Part shown: positions 23,201 to 33,996 of the stretch, in pieces
Layout: each line of letters starts with the position of its first letter
How positions within the stretch are numbered: position 1 is the stretch's first letter
Origin: Zygnema cylindricum
Lineage: Eukaryota; Streptophyta; Zygnematophyceae; Zygnematales; Zygnemataceae
Direction of reading: 5' to 3'
Assembly (NCBI GenBank): GCA_037447655.1
Contig: JBBHKE010000975.1
Location: 51,135 to 115,134 of the forward strand
DNA length: 64,000 nucleotides
Position numbers and translations under genes: made by a program
Notes under the pieces: model-generated
Told to the model about the DNA's origin: nothing
Databases searched by the model: none
What the model saw: only the letters and a program-made list of their open reading frames with translations

Positions 23201-26200
23201 TTCAGATTAGTAGAAGGTCAATCCAAGCATTGATGTTTGGTGGGACCTGAGTTGGTCATTATGGCAAGAAGTTATATTGTGAATTACTTTCTATCGACAA
23301 AGGGTCCGATACTAAATACCAAGTTGTAAACAAAATGTGCCTGTTGATACAGCCTGACTGCATGGCGTAAGGAACAAAGTTTGACCCACTACAGGCCCAA
23401 ATTTACATCATTTCTCTGACAAAAAAGAGAAAAAAAGGTGGCTTAACTATATGTTTTCTGAAATACGTTCACTACTCTTAGTTGTTCAGCACAGTCATGA
23501 ACTATCTAACACGGTATAGAAATAGGAAGGAAGGAACCCGGCAAAACGTTAATGTGATGAATCAAAGGGCTAACCTCTGCAAAAGCGTATGCCCTTGCTG
23601 GGCGAACTGAAGTATCTGTCTCCAAACGAAATGCCCGCAATTGCCCAAAAGCAGTTATGATCTCCTTCACCTGACCCAGAAGGCACAATACCGCAGTCAG
23701 TTACGAGGACATTAAAAGATATATTAGAGGTACCGATGGTGACCCTCCAAATTTCGTCAGTTCCTAAGTCATCTGACATTTTTTACGCTTTTAAGAATCT
23801 TATTTCAGTCTCCAGTCTGATAAAAAACCGCATGTTCCTCATAAGTCTTGGGTTGAAGATGGTACAGCGTTATTTCCAAATTCGTCAGTAATACATAAGC
23901 CACTAAGTTTGGCAAATGCCAGATATACGACACACAAAGGCAATGATCACGACTGATAGCAACACAGAACCTTCTAGTAGATAACACAACTTTCTAGTAG
24001 ATAAAACACAGAATATTAAGAATGTGCATTACTAGGACGATAAAGGAAGGCAAAGGCAAACAATGACACAGGCCAAGAACCAACAAACTCACTGACAAAC
24101 ATTAAAGATCTGAGATCTGCAGGCCCTTGACACTTAGCCATACAGCAGAAGTTTTCTAGCATCAAATATGACACAATCTACTCATAAAACAGAACGTTCA
24201 GCAGCAACAGCTCTAGGCATTTCATATTTCTACTGCAACCATGGGAGTAAAAAATGTACTGTTTGCACTTATAAAGCTCCAGTTTATTAATGAGATTATT
24301 AATGATCTCCATAAACAAGAAATCCCACCTTTTCCAGAGGCAAAGAAGGTGATATCCCTCCAATAAACACCTGGTTACAAAAAAACATTCCACGCAGTTC
24401 AGCTGCTTGACATAACAGAGACTGAAACAATCCTTTTTCTCTGTACCTCCATGTATCTCTGTAACTACCTTGGGTATCAATTGCAACAGAGACCGATGAT
24501 AAAGGTGTGAAGAGTTTCCTAACCCACGATTTCCTCCTTCAAAACAACGACAAGGTAAGCGACAACTTTGTGAATTGACTTTGAAAAGCAACACTCAACA
24601 AATCAGATGGCTGTTTGATGTCGTGACTGCCATAAAACCAACTAATTTTCCAGTGTTCCTTGAGGCGACAGTTTCACGAAATAAGAGAACCTATGTGGGT
24701 CCTTACAGATAGTTTTTACACTTGAGCATTCGAATCTGGTAAGGATTACCTCACCAAGTTTTCAAACATAGATCAAGCACGTTCTGACAACAGAACTAAC
24801 CAGTAAGAACTTTTGCAAGGAAAAAAACATGGAAACAGACCAGTAAATGTTAGATTTTAAGGCAGAGGTTAGTCACCTTGTAAGGACTGTCAACGACAGT
24901 TGACGAAACAAGGTCGACGACAGGAACAACTTCGGAAGTTGGTGTTGTTGTTGTGGAAGTAACCGTCTGCTGCACTTACAGCAACACAAACTCTAGAGTC
25001 AGGCTTGATACTGCTGCTCAACGACAGACCTGCCTTAGGAGGATTGATGCAATGACACAATCTTCAAACTAAAATCAAATCAAAACACAACACGAATGAC
25101 TATCAACAAAAAAGGCCCTGAAAGGCACATCGGAGTTTTGGGCAGCAAGGATTAGGGATAAGGGTGTGGATGGGTGAAAAGGGGAAACACATGAGGGACC
25201 AGCAACATACCCCTGCTGACGGGAACGCATAATCTTTAGGGCGGCGAATCTTTAACGTTGTCCCATGCAATGAAATCCCATCTAAGGCAAGAGCTGCAAC
25301 TGCATCTTCTGGCGTAATAAACTCAGCAAACGCGTAACCTTTCTCTATGTTTACCTGCACATGCCACATATATGAAAGCACAATTTTTCGGTAAACATAC
25401 CCCCACCATAATTTGCCTGGACAACATTACTGTTAGACCCAATTTTGGAGCGGAGCGCCACTGTATATGTAAAATTAATTAAATCATCCATTGATAGAAA
25501 ATGAAAATTGCCCTTGCATACATTTACAGAAACAGGAATGACGGTTTTCAAATTTCATGCCACTTCCAAACGGATACAACAGAATGATTATTAAATAAAG
25601 AGAAGTACATCACAACCAATCCCACGCATTGCCATGCAATTCACCTTACATTAAATGGCTCAGGAAAAATTTAGGATACGTACGGAACAATTGATGCAGG
25701 GCTTTGTACCAGGCAAATGATTCGCATTGACAGAAATCAATGCAGCATTGATAAACTCCATAAGCTCTCCATCCGAAACAGTTGCCGGCATGTTACCAAC
25801 ATAAAGTCGCCTTGCTGGCCTGGTGGCCTGACTGAGAACTGGTGTACTTGCCGCCGTTGCAGCTGCCATTTGGGGTAAAAGTGAAGCAAGCATAGGTGAA
25901 ATAGATGGTAAACCAGATACAAGAGCACTTGTCAAGCCTGGAATTGATGCTGGAACAGTGCCAGCATTAGAATTGGTCCCAGCCGGCGGATTAAATGCTG
26001 ATAACGCTGATATTGATGAAAACGCGGTAGAGGACAGAGGGGCAGCTAGGCTAGGCACATTGGAGGCAACAGAGGTTAGGCTTGAGTTGACTGTGTTCCC
26101 AAGGAGCACAGATGCTATTGAAGAGTTCGAAGCGCTAGATGTGGAACCGGGCACCGGTGTAACAAGAGCAGCAGAGAGTCCTTGCAAAGTGGCAGGCATA

Positions 26201-28116
26201 TTTTCAGAAACACCGTGTAGTGTGCCCGACAAGGCACTGGGAAGTGACACAGGAAGAGAATTGGGAACCGACATGGAAGGCAATGTGGACGACAGAGATG
26301 ATGAAGAGGTGGCTCCTGCTGAAAGGCCAAGGGCAGCAAGCCCAAACGGATTCTGTCCCACGGCAAACGCTTGTTGAGCTTTGGCTGCAGCCTGCTGAGC
26401 AGCTGTAGCTTGTGATACAGCCTGTTGGGCTACAACATACTGCTGCATGGCAGCAGCAACGCTAGGACTCATGCCGGCTGGCACTTGATCCCAAGTCCTG
26501 ACCTTTTTTTTTTCTGGCGATTTGGATTTTGACTTGCGAGAAGGTGAGCGTGACTGTGGATCAGGGGATGCCCGCCGGCGTCTAGGGGAATAGCCTCCTA
26601 AACCACTTCTACCGCCCCCGAACTTGCGGTAACGGCTGTCTACGTCAGCCAGCAGCGCCCTCCGTGGCGACCGGCTACGGCTTTGAGGCTGCTTGAGGGT
26701 TGGAGAACGCCTGTCCGACCTTCGACTGCTATCTTCTCGTGAAAGGTGACTCCTTTGCGAGCTTCGCCCTGAGCTTTCCTCCTTGGTACGCCGCTCATCT
26801 CTAGAGCTATTCACCTTTCTATCACCTTTCTTTACTCTGCTGTCCCGTTCTTCATCTCTTCTATCTCGTCTATGTTTCTCTGATTTTGCACGTTTGCTGC
26901 TGCTTCCATCACCTTCTTTACTTGCATCTAGTTTCTCATTTACAAGCTTGTCATCTCCTTTTGCCTCCTGCAATGAGCAACTTTCAGGTACATCATCACC
27001 TTCCTGCTGTTCCTTTCCAGCAAGCACCTCTTCCGTTTTACCAGACAATGTGCTTGTATGCGGCTCACCACCCTCCATGCTCCCACCTGAATGTTTTTCT
27101 GGTAGCAATGAACCATTGGACGTTTCATTAGGGATCCCATTGTCATTTTCCCTCTCAGAATCCACCACTTGAATGGAGTCCATTGTCGGAATGCTAACTT
27201 GTGAAGAAGTTTTTGCTGTTTGATTATCAGGCTCTGAAATTGTTGACTCAACCTTGTCCGCTTGTAAATCATCCTTCTCTCTGTTCTGTCTGCTACCTTC
27301 AACTTGCTCAGCTCTCCCCCTTTTGTTCCTTTTGTTATCATCATCTTTCCTCAATGGCGGACTTTCAGTCCTATCCCTCTCTCGTCTCGCTCTAAAACCC
27401 TTCAGGGATTCCTTATCCAGTTTCCTATACGACGCCTTGTCGTTTCCTCTACTTCTCTTACCAAGATCTGTCTCTGAAACCCTATTTCGGTCCCTTCGAT
27501 CCCTGTCATCACCTCTTCCCCAATCTCTTCTGATTATTTTTTCCCTGTCCTTATCTCTTTCCCTTAAAGTCTCCCTGTCTCGATCTCTACCTCTCTCTCG
27601 CTCATTTTCGCGTCCTCTCCCCCCTACTCCCCTTTCATGCCAATTCCGTCCTCGTGTGGGTTCACGCTCATGCTTTTCCCTCTCTTTTCTGTCTCTATTT
27701 ATACGACCTCTTTCCGTACCAGCATGTTTTTCCTCTATCTCTCGACCTCTTTCTTTATCTCGGGTTCTCCCTTCTCTCCCTCTTTCGGCCCTGTCGTCCC
27801 GGCCTTGATTCGTTTTGTCAGGTCCTGGCCCTGTCTCCCGCAGCTTGCTTTCTTCATATTTCCCGAGGTCTCTAAGAGCTAGAGTTCTATCAGCTTTTTC
27901 ACTCGGTTCCTGCGAAGGAGATTGCTCTCCGCCATGACCACCCTTCACTCCTTTATGCTCTCTCTGCGGCTTAGAAGACCTACTATTCCCCCTTTCTTCT
28001 CTCCCTCTGCTGCTTGCGTTAATAGCTCTTAACTTGCTCTGGTCTCCCTCGAATTCGCCAGCTCCGTCTCGTTCAATTTCTTCGGGCAAGGGCAAAGGCT
28101 CCGTTGCATCCTCCAT
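20292..28116 (-). CDS. U2AF large-subunit-like splicing factor (RS region, ULM, two RRMs, split UHM; nine exons)
   Basis: Predicted exons on the minus strand are 28116-25684, 25354-25211, 24969-24877, 24370-24329, 23670-23575, 22519-22412, 21965-21873, 21334-21255 and 21018-20292. Introns are GT-AG with frame kept, and the product is 1271 residues. It is expected to recognise the polypyrimidine tract at 3' splice sites. Residues 1-535 are Arg/Glu/Ser/Lys-rich with RD, RE and RS repeats. A U2AF35-binding ULM-like motif KKKVRTWDQVP is at about 536-546, followed by an Ala/Ser/Gln-rich stretch. RRM1 spans about 769-852 (RRLYVGNM, KGYAFAEF), RRM2 about 889-970 (VFIGGISPSLPLEK, ARAYAFAEY), and a UHM starts near 994 (PTKIVELCHM). 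The UHM is interrupted by about 150 acidic, Ser/Thr/Glu-rich residues and resumes at WRVGRVYVEY. The UHM R-x-F loop reads NGRKI, so Phe is Ile. The protein is far longer than canonical plant U2AF65 (about 550) and may belong to the long plant U2AF65-related group. Start ATG 28116 is the first in frame. The 42-bp exon 4 aligns exactly with the start of RRM2. Confidence 0.88.
21966..22411 (-). repeat. Purine/G-rich intron 6 of the U2AF-like gene
   Basis: The sense strand of this 446-bp intron has long purine runs (GGGAGGGGGAGAAGG and similar, with a run of about ten G). The plus strand shows this as C/T-rich DNA from about 22040 to 22410. Many G-runs give G-quadruplex potential in the pre-mRNA. 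The neighbouring exons 6 and 7 are also GC-rich. Confidence 0.85.
22600..23050. repeat. Degenerate AGGGTTTT-rich tract in intron 5 of the U2AF-like gene
   Basis: AGGGTTTT, CAGGGTTTT and AAGGTTTT words recur at irregular spacing, densest near 22740-22800 and 22975-23045. They resemble degenerate plant telomere or telo-box motifs (TTTAGGG/AAACCCT) but are not a tandem array. Confidence 0.6.
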
Positions 28117-29150
28117 GGAGCACACAAATCATACAAACAAAAGACAGACTTCTCCTTTCCACAACTGTCCGCGGTTCCTAGCAAGCCTTTCCCCTGATTT
28201 CAGAGCTTCGACTACCGTAAGTTTGAAATCTGAAGCATCGTTCAAGAATTCGATAGTCTCGTATTGTATCTTAGAGTTCATTTTTTTGCATAGTTGTTCA
28301 AACCGTTTGAACTAACGATTCAATCGTGGCGAATTCTACGTAGGTAACGCATTGAAAAAATCGTTAAAACCAATCGTTTTTAGGGATTTAGTGATTTTGA
28401 ATCCGTACTATTTCGTACATGTAAAAAGATCCTTAGGATCGTACATATTTCAAACTTACAGCGCGCGCAAATGGCGCAACACTGCAACGTCTCTTTTCGT
28501 AAAAGTCCGTACATTTCCGGTAAAATTCCCTACATTTCCGTAAAATTCCGTAGAATTCCGTACATTTTCCGTAAAAGTTCTGTTCAGTTTACTGGACAGC
28601 AAGTACTAAGAAGTGCAACGTATCTTTCTGTCAAAGTTCGTACATTTCCCGTAAAATACCATACGTTTAAAATTTCCGTTCAGTTTACCGGACAAAAAGT
28701 ACTCTGCTTTTTTTTGCGATTTTTTTCAAAATTCACGAATTATACGTAGAAATCGGAAAAAATGAAAAAATCGCACAATTTAAACAACATCGATTTTTTT
28801 TTTTTTTTCATTTACAACTCGAAACATCATCGTACAATACAAGTATTTATCATAACAATTGATCGAAATGTTAATTATTCAAAACGCATTTTACGCACAA
28901 TTCAAACGCACGAATAATATGTATAAATCGGAGAGGTCGATTTGAAAAAATTGTAAAAATCGTTAATGAATTCATGTCAGTACAATAACGTACGTGTAAA
29001 AAAAATTGAATTGAACACGTACCGCAATTTGTACGTTTTCCGTTAAATGAGCGGTAAAATTTTTTAACGATATACAAATTCATCACACTCCATGGGTAAA
29101 TAAGAACATTTACATCAACTGATTACAGATAACGCTCTTCAAGAATATTA
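28117..29150. other. Upstream region of the U2AF-like gene with short repeats
   Basis: It should hold the promoter and 5' UTR of the minus-strand U2AF-like gene. A segment at about 28482-28607, starting GCAACGTCTCTTTTCGTAAA and ending near GGACAGCAAGTACT, is repeated in shortened form at about 28616-28704. Words such as CCGTAAAATTCCGTA recur. Another pair of related blocks lies at 28730-28780 and 28905-28965 (CGAATNATACGTANAAATCGG-like). No gene is visible. Confidence 0.5.
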
Positions 29151-29210
29151 TAACAATCTGTCAGGCCGAGTTCAAATCCTGGATAATGCCGCCTTTTTCT
29201 CAAAATAATA

Positions 29211-29575
29211 TTGTCTGTCTGTCTCAAATCTTGGATAATGCAACATTTTTCTCAAAATAATATTGTCTGCCTGTCTCAGTCTCAGACTGTCTATGTCTCT
29301 GTCTCAGACTGTCTGTCTCTGTCTCATGTCTCAGACTGTCTGTGTCTCTGTCTCAGACTGTCTATCTCTGTCTCAGACTGTCTGTCTGTGTCTCAGACTG
29401 TCTGTCTCTGTCTCATGTCTCAGACTATCTGTGTCTCTGTTTCAGACTGTCTGTCTCTGACTCAGACTGTATGTCTCTGTCTTTGTCTCAGACTGTGTGT
29501 CTTTGTCTCATGTCTCAGACTGTCTGTCTCTGTCTCATATCTCAGACTGTCTGTGTCTCTGTCTCAGATTGTCTT
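29211..29575. repeat. Minisatellite built on CTCAGACTGTCTGTCTCTGT
   Basis: About 360 bp of imperfect 18-26 bp units containing CTCAGACTGTCTNTNTCTGT, with higher-order variants carrying an extra CTCATGT. It resumes in short form at 29645-29705 after the telomere-like tract. Unbroken open frames over it are a by-product of the repeat. Confidence 0.9.
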
Positions 29576-29642
29576 TTAGGGTTTTTAAGGGTTTTTTAGG
29601 GTTTTTTAGGGTTTTTAGGGTTTTTTTAGGGTTTTTTAGGGT
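29574..29642 (+). repeat. Interstitial telomere-like tract, T(4-7)AGGG
   Basis: Seven consecutive units of the form T(4-7)AGGG (one is TTTTTAAGGG). This is a degenerate form of the Arabidopsis-type plant telomere repeat TTTAGGG. It is embedded in the CTCAGACTGTCTGT minisatellite. Confidence 0.75.
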
Positions 29643-29700
29643 CAGATTGTCTCACATTGTCTGTCTCTGTTTCAGACTAAGATTGTCTGTCTCTGTCTCA

Positions 29701-30134
29701 GACTATTTGACAGGCCGCCATGACCTTCTCTCTCTACCTCTCCGAGAGCATGCGATTGCAAAAAAACAAAGTACAGACCATATGCAAATGACATTTTTCA
29801 TCATTTAGCATTGCACGAGTTACCATGTTAATAATATAAAAAAAAAACAATCACATTAAACAAAATGTCATATTTGAACATCAACATCAACATGTTACAA
29901 ACAACTTTTGTCAAAATAATATTGTCTGGATAATGCCGCCTTTTTGTCAAAATAATATTGTCTGTCTTTCTTAGACTATTTGACAAGCAGCCATGGCTTT
30001 CTCTTTCTACCTCTCCGAAAGCATGCGACTGCAAAAAAACAAAGTACATGACATATGTAGATGACATTTTTCATCATTCAATATTGCACAATTTAACATG
30101 TTAATAATTAAAAAAACAAACATTAAACCAAATG
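29701..30134. repeat. Direct repeat pair, possible LTR tails
   Basis: Two copies of about 160-175 bp, at 29701-29876 and 29974-30134. Both start GACTATTTGACA and share CTACCTCTCCG, GCATGCGA, TGCAAAAAAACAAAGTACA and GACATTTTTCATCATT. The CCATGG and GCATGCG words also occur in the tails of the copia LTRs. A B-box-like AGTTCAAATCC lies upstream at 29169-29179. These may be worn LTR tails of the truncated element at 30135-32974. This link is tentative. Confidence 0.5.
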
Positions 30135-32974
30135 GTTGCTTCTTTCGAGCTCCGTAATTTTTCGACAACGTTATTTACTTCTCTTTCTTGAAGCCTTATA
30201 CTGATCTTACTTCCACCTTCAAAATTTGACGCTGGTATCGAAGGCATCCTCGGGTTTTGTTTTAGGAGATTTTTCAGCTCCTCTATCTCCGAATTCCGGT
30301 ATCTGATCAAGTGCCTCATCGGTTTCCACTTCGTATTGAGGCGTTGTCTCGGATGTTGTTTTTTCCTCTTTCTCTTTCCGCAAATTTGCAGATTTTTCCC
30401 TTCTTTCATCTCTTTTCACTTCATTTTCAAAATAAAAGTCATTAAACTGATCCAGTACATATCGATTTTGACTTCTTTATTGTATTTGAATGGATCAATG
30501 GACTTTCCTTCATTCATCTCCACTATGTGTTTTACCAAAATTATGTCTCTCTTTTTCAAATAATAGACTCGATATCAATTTGTGCTTTCATCATATTCTA
30601 CATGATTTCTTGGTTTCCCTTTTCCTTCTAACTTCTATTTTGTTTGATCGAAATCCAAACTGTAGAGTTGACTTCCAAACACTCTCAAACTAGACAAATC
30701 TAGTTTTCTTCCTGTCCACCTCTCAAAAGGAGTTTTTTTTTTTGCTGAAGTTAAGACTTTATTTTTGATGAAGTTAGCGTAGTTCATAGACTCGGCCCAA
30801 AACTGCAATCTTATCCTCTTACCAGTGAGCATACTTCTAGACATATCCCCTAGAGTTCTATTCACTCTTTCTTCTACTCCATTTTGTTTCGCATTATAAG
30901 GAACTGTTTTCCAATGATGAATCCCTTCCTCTTTAAGAAATTTTTCAAATTCCCTTGAGGTGTATTCTTTTCCATTATCACTTTTTATCTCTTTTATTGA
31001 GGTTTCATGTAGTTTTTCACTCCATACTTTACATTCTATGAAACATCTTAATACTTTTGAGTTATGTCTAAGAAAGTATACCTTAGTGTATCTAGACTAA
31101 TCATCTGTGATGGTTAACATCCATCTTTTCCCCCCATGTGAAATATACCTAGCAGTTCCCCAAACATCAGTATGAATTAGATCCAATACTTGTTCTCTTC
31201 AAATATGGATGCCCTTAGGAATGGAAGTCTATGAATCTTCCCTTAGGCACATCCATTACAATCATCTGAGGTCTCATCATCCTCTAAAGTAATTCCATCC
31301 ACTATTCTCTTTTCCTCATTTTATTTAATCTATCTATATGCATTTGCCCCAACCTCTTGTGCCAAAGCATCATATGAGTTCCACACGAGTAAAAAATACT
31401 TTTTTGATTAGAAAGTACAATTCTGACCATTTTTTGACTACCTTTTTCAGCTATGAAATAAACCTCATCATCAAAGTTTGTTGAGAAGATTCATTTTTTA
31501 GCTCTTATTTCGAACTTTTTTTCATCTAAGGCTGCTTTAGATACTAGGTTCTTACTAAGCCGTGGAATGTATAGTACATCTCAGAGTGTTACAATTGAGG
31601 CCTTTCTATTAACTAAAACCTTTAGATTAATAAATCCAACCGGACTTGTGGTTTCTACTCTGCCATCTCCGTACTCTATCTCAAATGTTGGAATTTTCCT
31701 CAATTTAGTGAACCACCTGTTATTGTTGCACATATGCATTGAGGCCCTTGAATCTATAATACACCCATTTTCAAGTGGGTCCCTCTTACCTCTGAAATCA
31801 AGCTTCTGTCTCCGTGGAATTTCGTCATGGTTCTAAATGGTTTTCGGATTGAAGAGGAGTTCCTGAAGATCTTCTTCCGGTTTGGTTTCTTTATCTTCTT
31901 CCTTGTCATGAACCTGAGTAAGAAAATCCTTTTTCTTTCCTCCATCCTTTGAGGTTCCTCGTCCATCTTTTAGTAAGAGATTTGCAAGTTTGACACAATC
32001 TGCGATATAATGTCCCGGTTTCTTGCACAAGTGACATAATCCATCTCAGAGAGCTCCTCTCCCTTGTTTATCAAAACTGCCACGTCCTTGTCCTATTCCT
32101 CCAAAATTTTGATAAAAATCCCTACTCTTTTCCTCATCACGCTTCCACCTATCAGATATTGCATTCAATGCTTGCACAATCAGACTTCCTGTCCTAAGTT
32201 CCGTGGTGCTGTCTTTCACTAAACTCATCCCCACTGTATCATCCCAATTCTAATTGCTATCACCTATATCTTGCAACCAGTTAATGATATTCTCATACTC
32301 TTCAGGTAGTTTCATCATCAATGTATTTACTCTTTGTCTCTCACACCATGAGTCGCCTACACTCTCTAGTTATTTAAATAATGCTCATAAATCATTGCAA
32401 TAATCATTCATACTCTCTTCCCAATAAGTATAGGTTGTTATCTTATTTTTTGCCAGGTGTTGCTGCTGCAATGATCCACTGTTATAATTGTTAACTAGTG
32501 ATACCCAAATTGAGAGGACGATCTGATATGCATAAGGGGAATGGCAATGCCCTTCACTATAATTTTGAGAATTAAGAGCTTAACAACCTTGTCTTTATTG
32601 TTCCACTTTTCATACTGTGACCGTTCGGTCTGATTCCCTCTCACCATTGTAGGTGGTGGTGCTGCTGGTATTGTTGTTGGCAATAGAGTCCCTCGAGATG
32701 TGACTCATTCATTTTCTCATTCCATGAAAATTTCCACCCTTTCTTAGTCATCATCGGTGATGGTGGCAGATGTTCTGGCTGTTGTGGTGGTGGCTGTAGT
32801 GGTGCAGCTGCTAGAAAAACGTGTTCTTCCAAACCACTGGGAACGTGGGCATCAAATTTGTCCGTACACTATACCATATAGATGCATCTGAAAGAGTACC
32901 CGTTCCATCATCATCTCGCAATAAAAAGAGTTTGATCCATCAAATATGAGCACGTTTGAGAAGGGCCCATAACC
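30125..32974 (-). pseudogene. Truncated copia element H, gag to integrase remnants
   Basis: Read on the minus strand from 32974, the order is a gag-like region (about 32870-32040), a zinc knuckle CHLCKKPGHYIADC (CX2CX4HX4C intact, near 32000), a protease and GAG-pre-integrase region (about 31800-31300), an integrase core (about 31250-30870), and an integrase C-terminal GKR-like block with RWTGRKLDLSSLRVFGSQ (30865-30635). Homology stops near 30125 in the linker before reverse transcriptase, so RT, RNase H and the 3' LTR are missing. Many stops and frameshifts break it, and no functional product is expected. Family 1 by LTR similarity. Confidence 0.75.
32960..32974 (-). promoter_or_regulatory. 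Primer-binding site of element H, half-tRNA type
   Basis: The plus strand reads GAAGGGCCCATAACC, 13 of 15 matches to the anticodon arm of plant initiator tRNA-Met (GGTGGGCCCATAACC). It abuts the LTR end at 32975 with no spacer. Confidence 0.7.
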
Positions 32975-33664
32975 TGCAATTCTGTGGTCTCTATTGACCC
33001 ACAGAATGAGCACCCTATGTAAAACCTTTAGGATAATGTATGCTCCTTCTACTTTACCAGAAAATAAGTGCCACCCTAACACACAAGTATTTTGACCACC
33101 CTCACCTCTTTAAGGACCCGCCTCTCTTCAGCCGAACCCATAAAGAATCACTGAATTTTCCCCCTTCAGCAGTAAGTTATGGCTGGCCAAAGATGACATA
33201 TTTTTACAAAGGTCACCTGGAGAGAGGCAACTCAAAAATACTAAATCCTAGTTTGTCTACTCTCAGCTACCTCTTATTAAACCATAGACCAATAGGAAGA
33301 CTGTACAATATTAGAAGTTACATTGGCCGATGTACTTCTTGTACGACCATTGTACGACAAGGCCTTGCGGGTGACGCTTGCCAGATCGAAGCCATGGTTT
33401 CTCCTCCTATCTTCTCTAGTGTCCAATAAGGTGCCGCCACATGTCATTGCATGACGTTATCTCCGAAAGCCGCCAAAATGTCATCCCGGGTTGGTGGCTG
33501 CGACGACGTCCGTCCTATCAAGTACATTTAAACAGTTCGATTTGCGTCTGTGCGCACCGTCAATTCATATGTGCCTTTTCGTCAATTCGTTCTGTTTCTA
33601 TGAATTCGTCGCTTAGTATATGTATATTAATGTATCAAACCCAACGTGTCCAACGATTTATCAA

Positions 33665-33727
33665 CTGCTTAATGTGTAAGGCGTCAGGTTACTTCAGTTT
33701 AGGTAGGACCCATGATAAAATCCGGGC
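33665..33727 (+). other. tRNA-like block in LTR of element H
   Basis: CTTAATGTGTAAGGCG resembles the D-arm/A-box of tRNA-Arg, and about 40 bp on comes a B-box-like GATAAAATCCGGG. It is antisense to the element and at the same LTR position as the other blocks. Degenerate; not a functional tRNA gene. Confidence 0.5.
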
Positions 33728-33845
33728 AAATCCATTATTTTGGTAAAATGCCCTCTACTTCAATCTGCCACCTTCTCAATAGAGAGGCAGCCATGGCGTG
33801 TCTTTGATCCTCTTTCTTTCTCTCTCTCTCTTCTCTTTTTTTCTG

Positions 33846-33946
<101 letters not shown>

Positions 33947-33996
33947 AAAAACTTACCAAAATAGAGAACTGAAGTACTAATTACCTCTTTTCAAAT

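Noticed and set aside
26783-27882. Long plus-strand frames rich in Ser, Leu and Pro
   Set aside because: They lie opposite the Arg/Glu/Ser-rich exon 1 of the U2AF-like gene and are antisense shadows of it.
29211-29599. Possible CRISPR-like or coding repeat (Ser/Leu/Cys-rich frames)
   Set aside because: Units are tandem and imperfect without unique spacers. This is a eukaryotic minisatellite, and the frames are only translations of the repeat.
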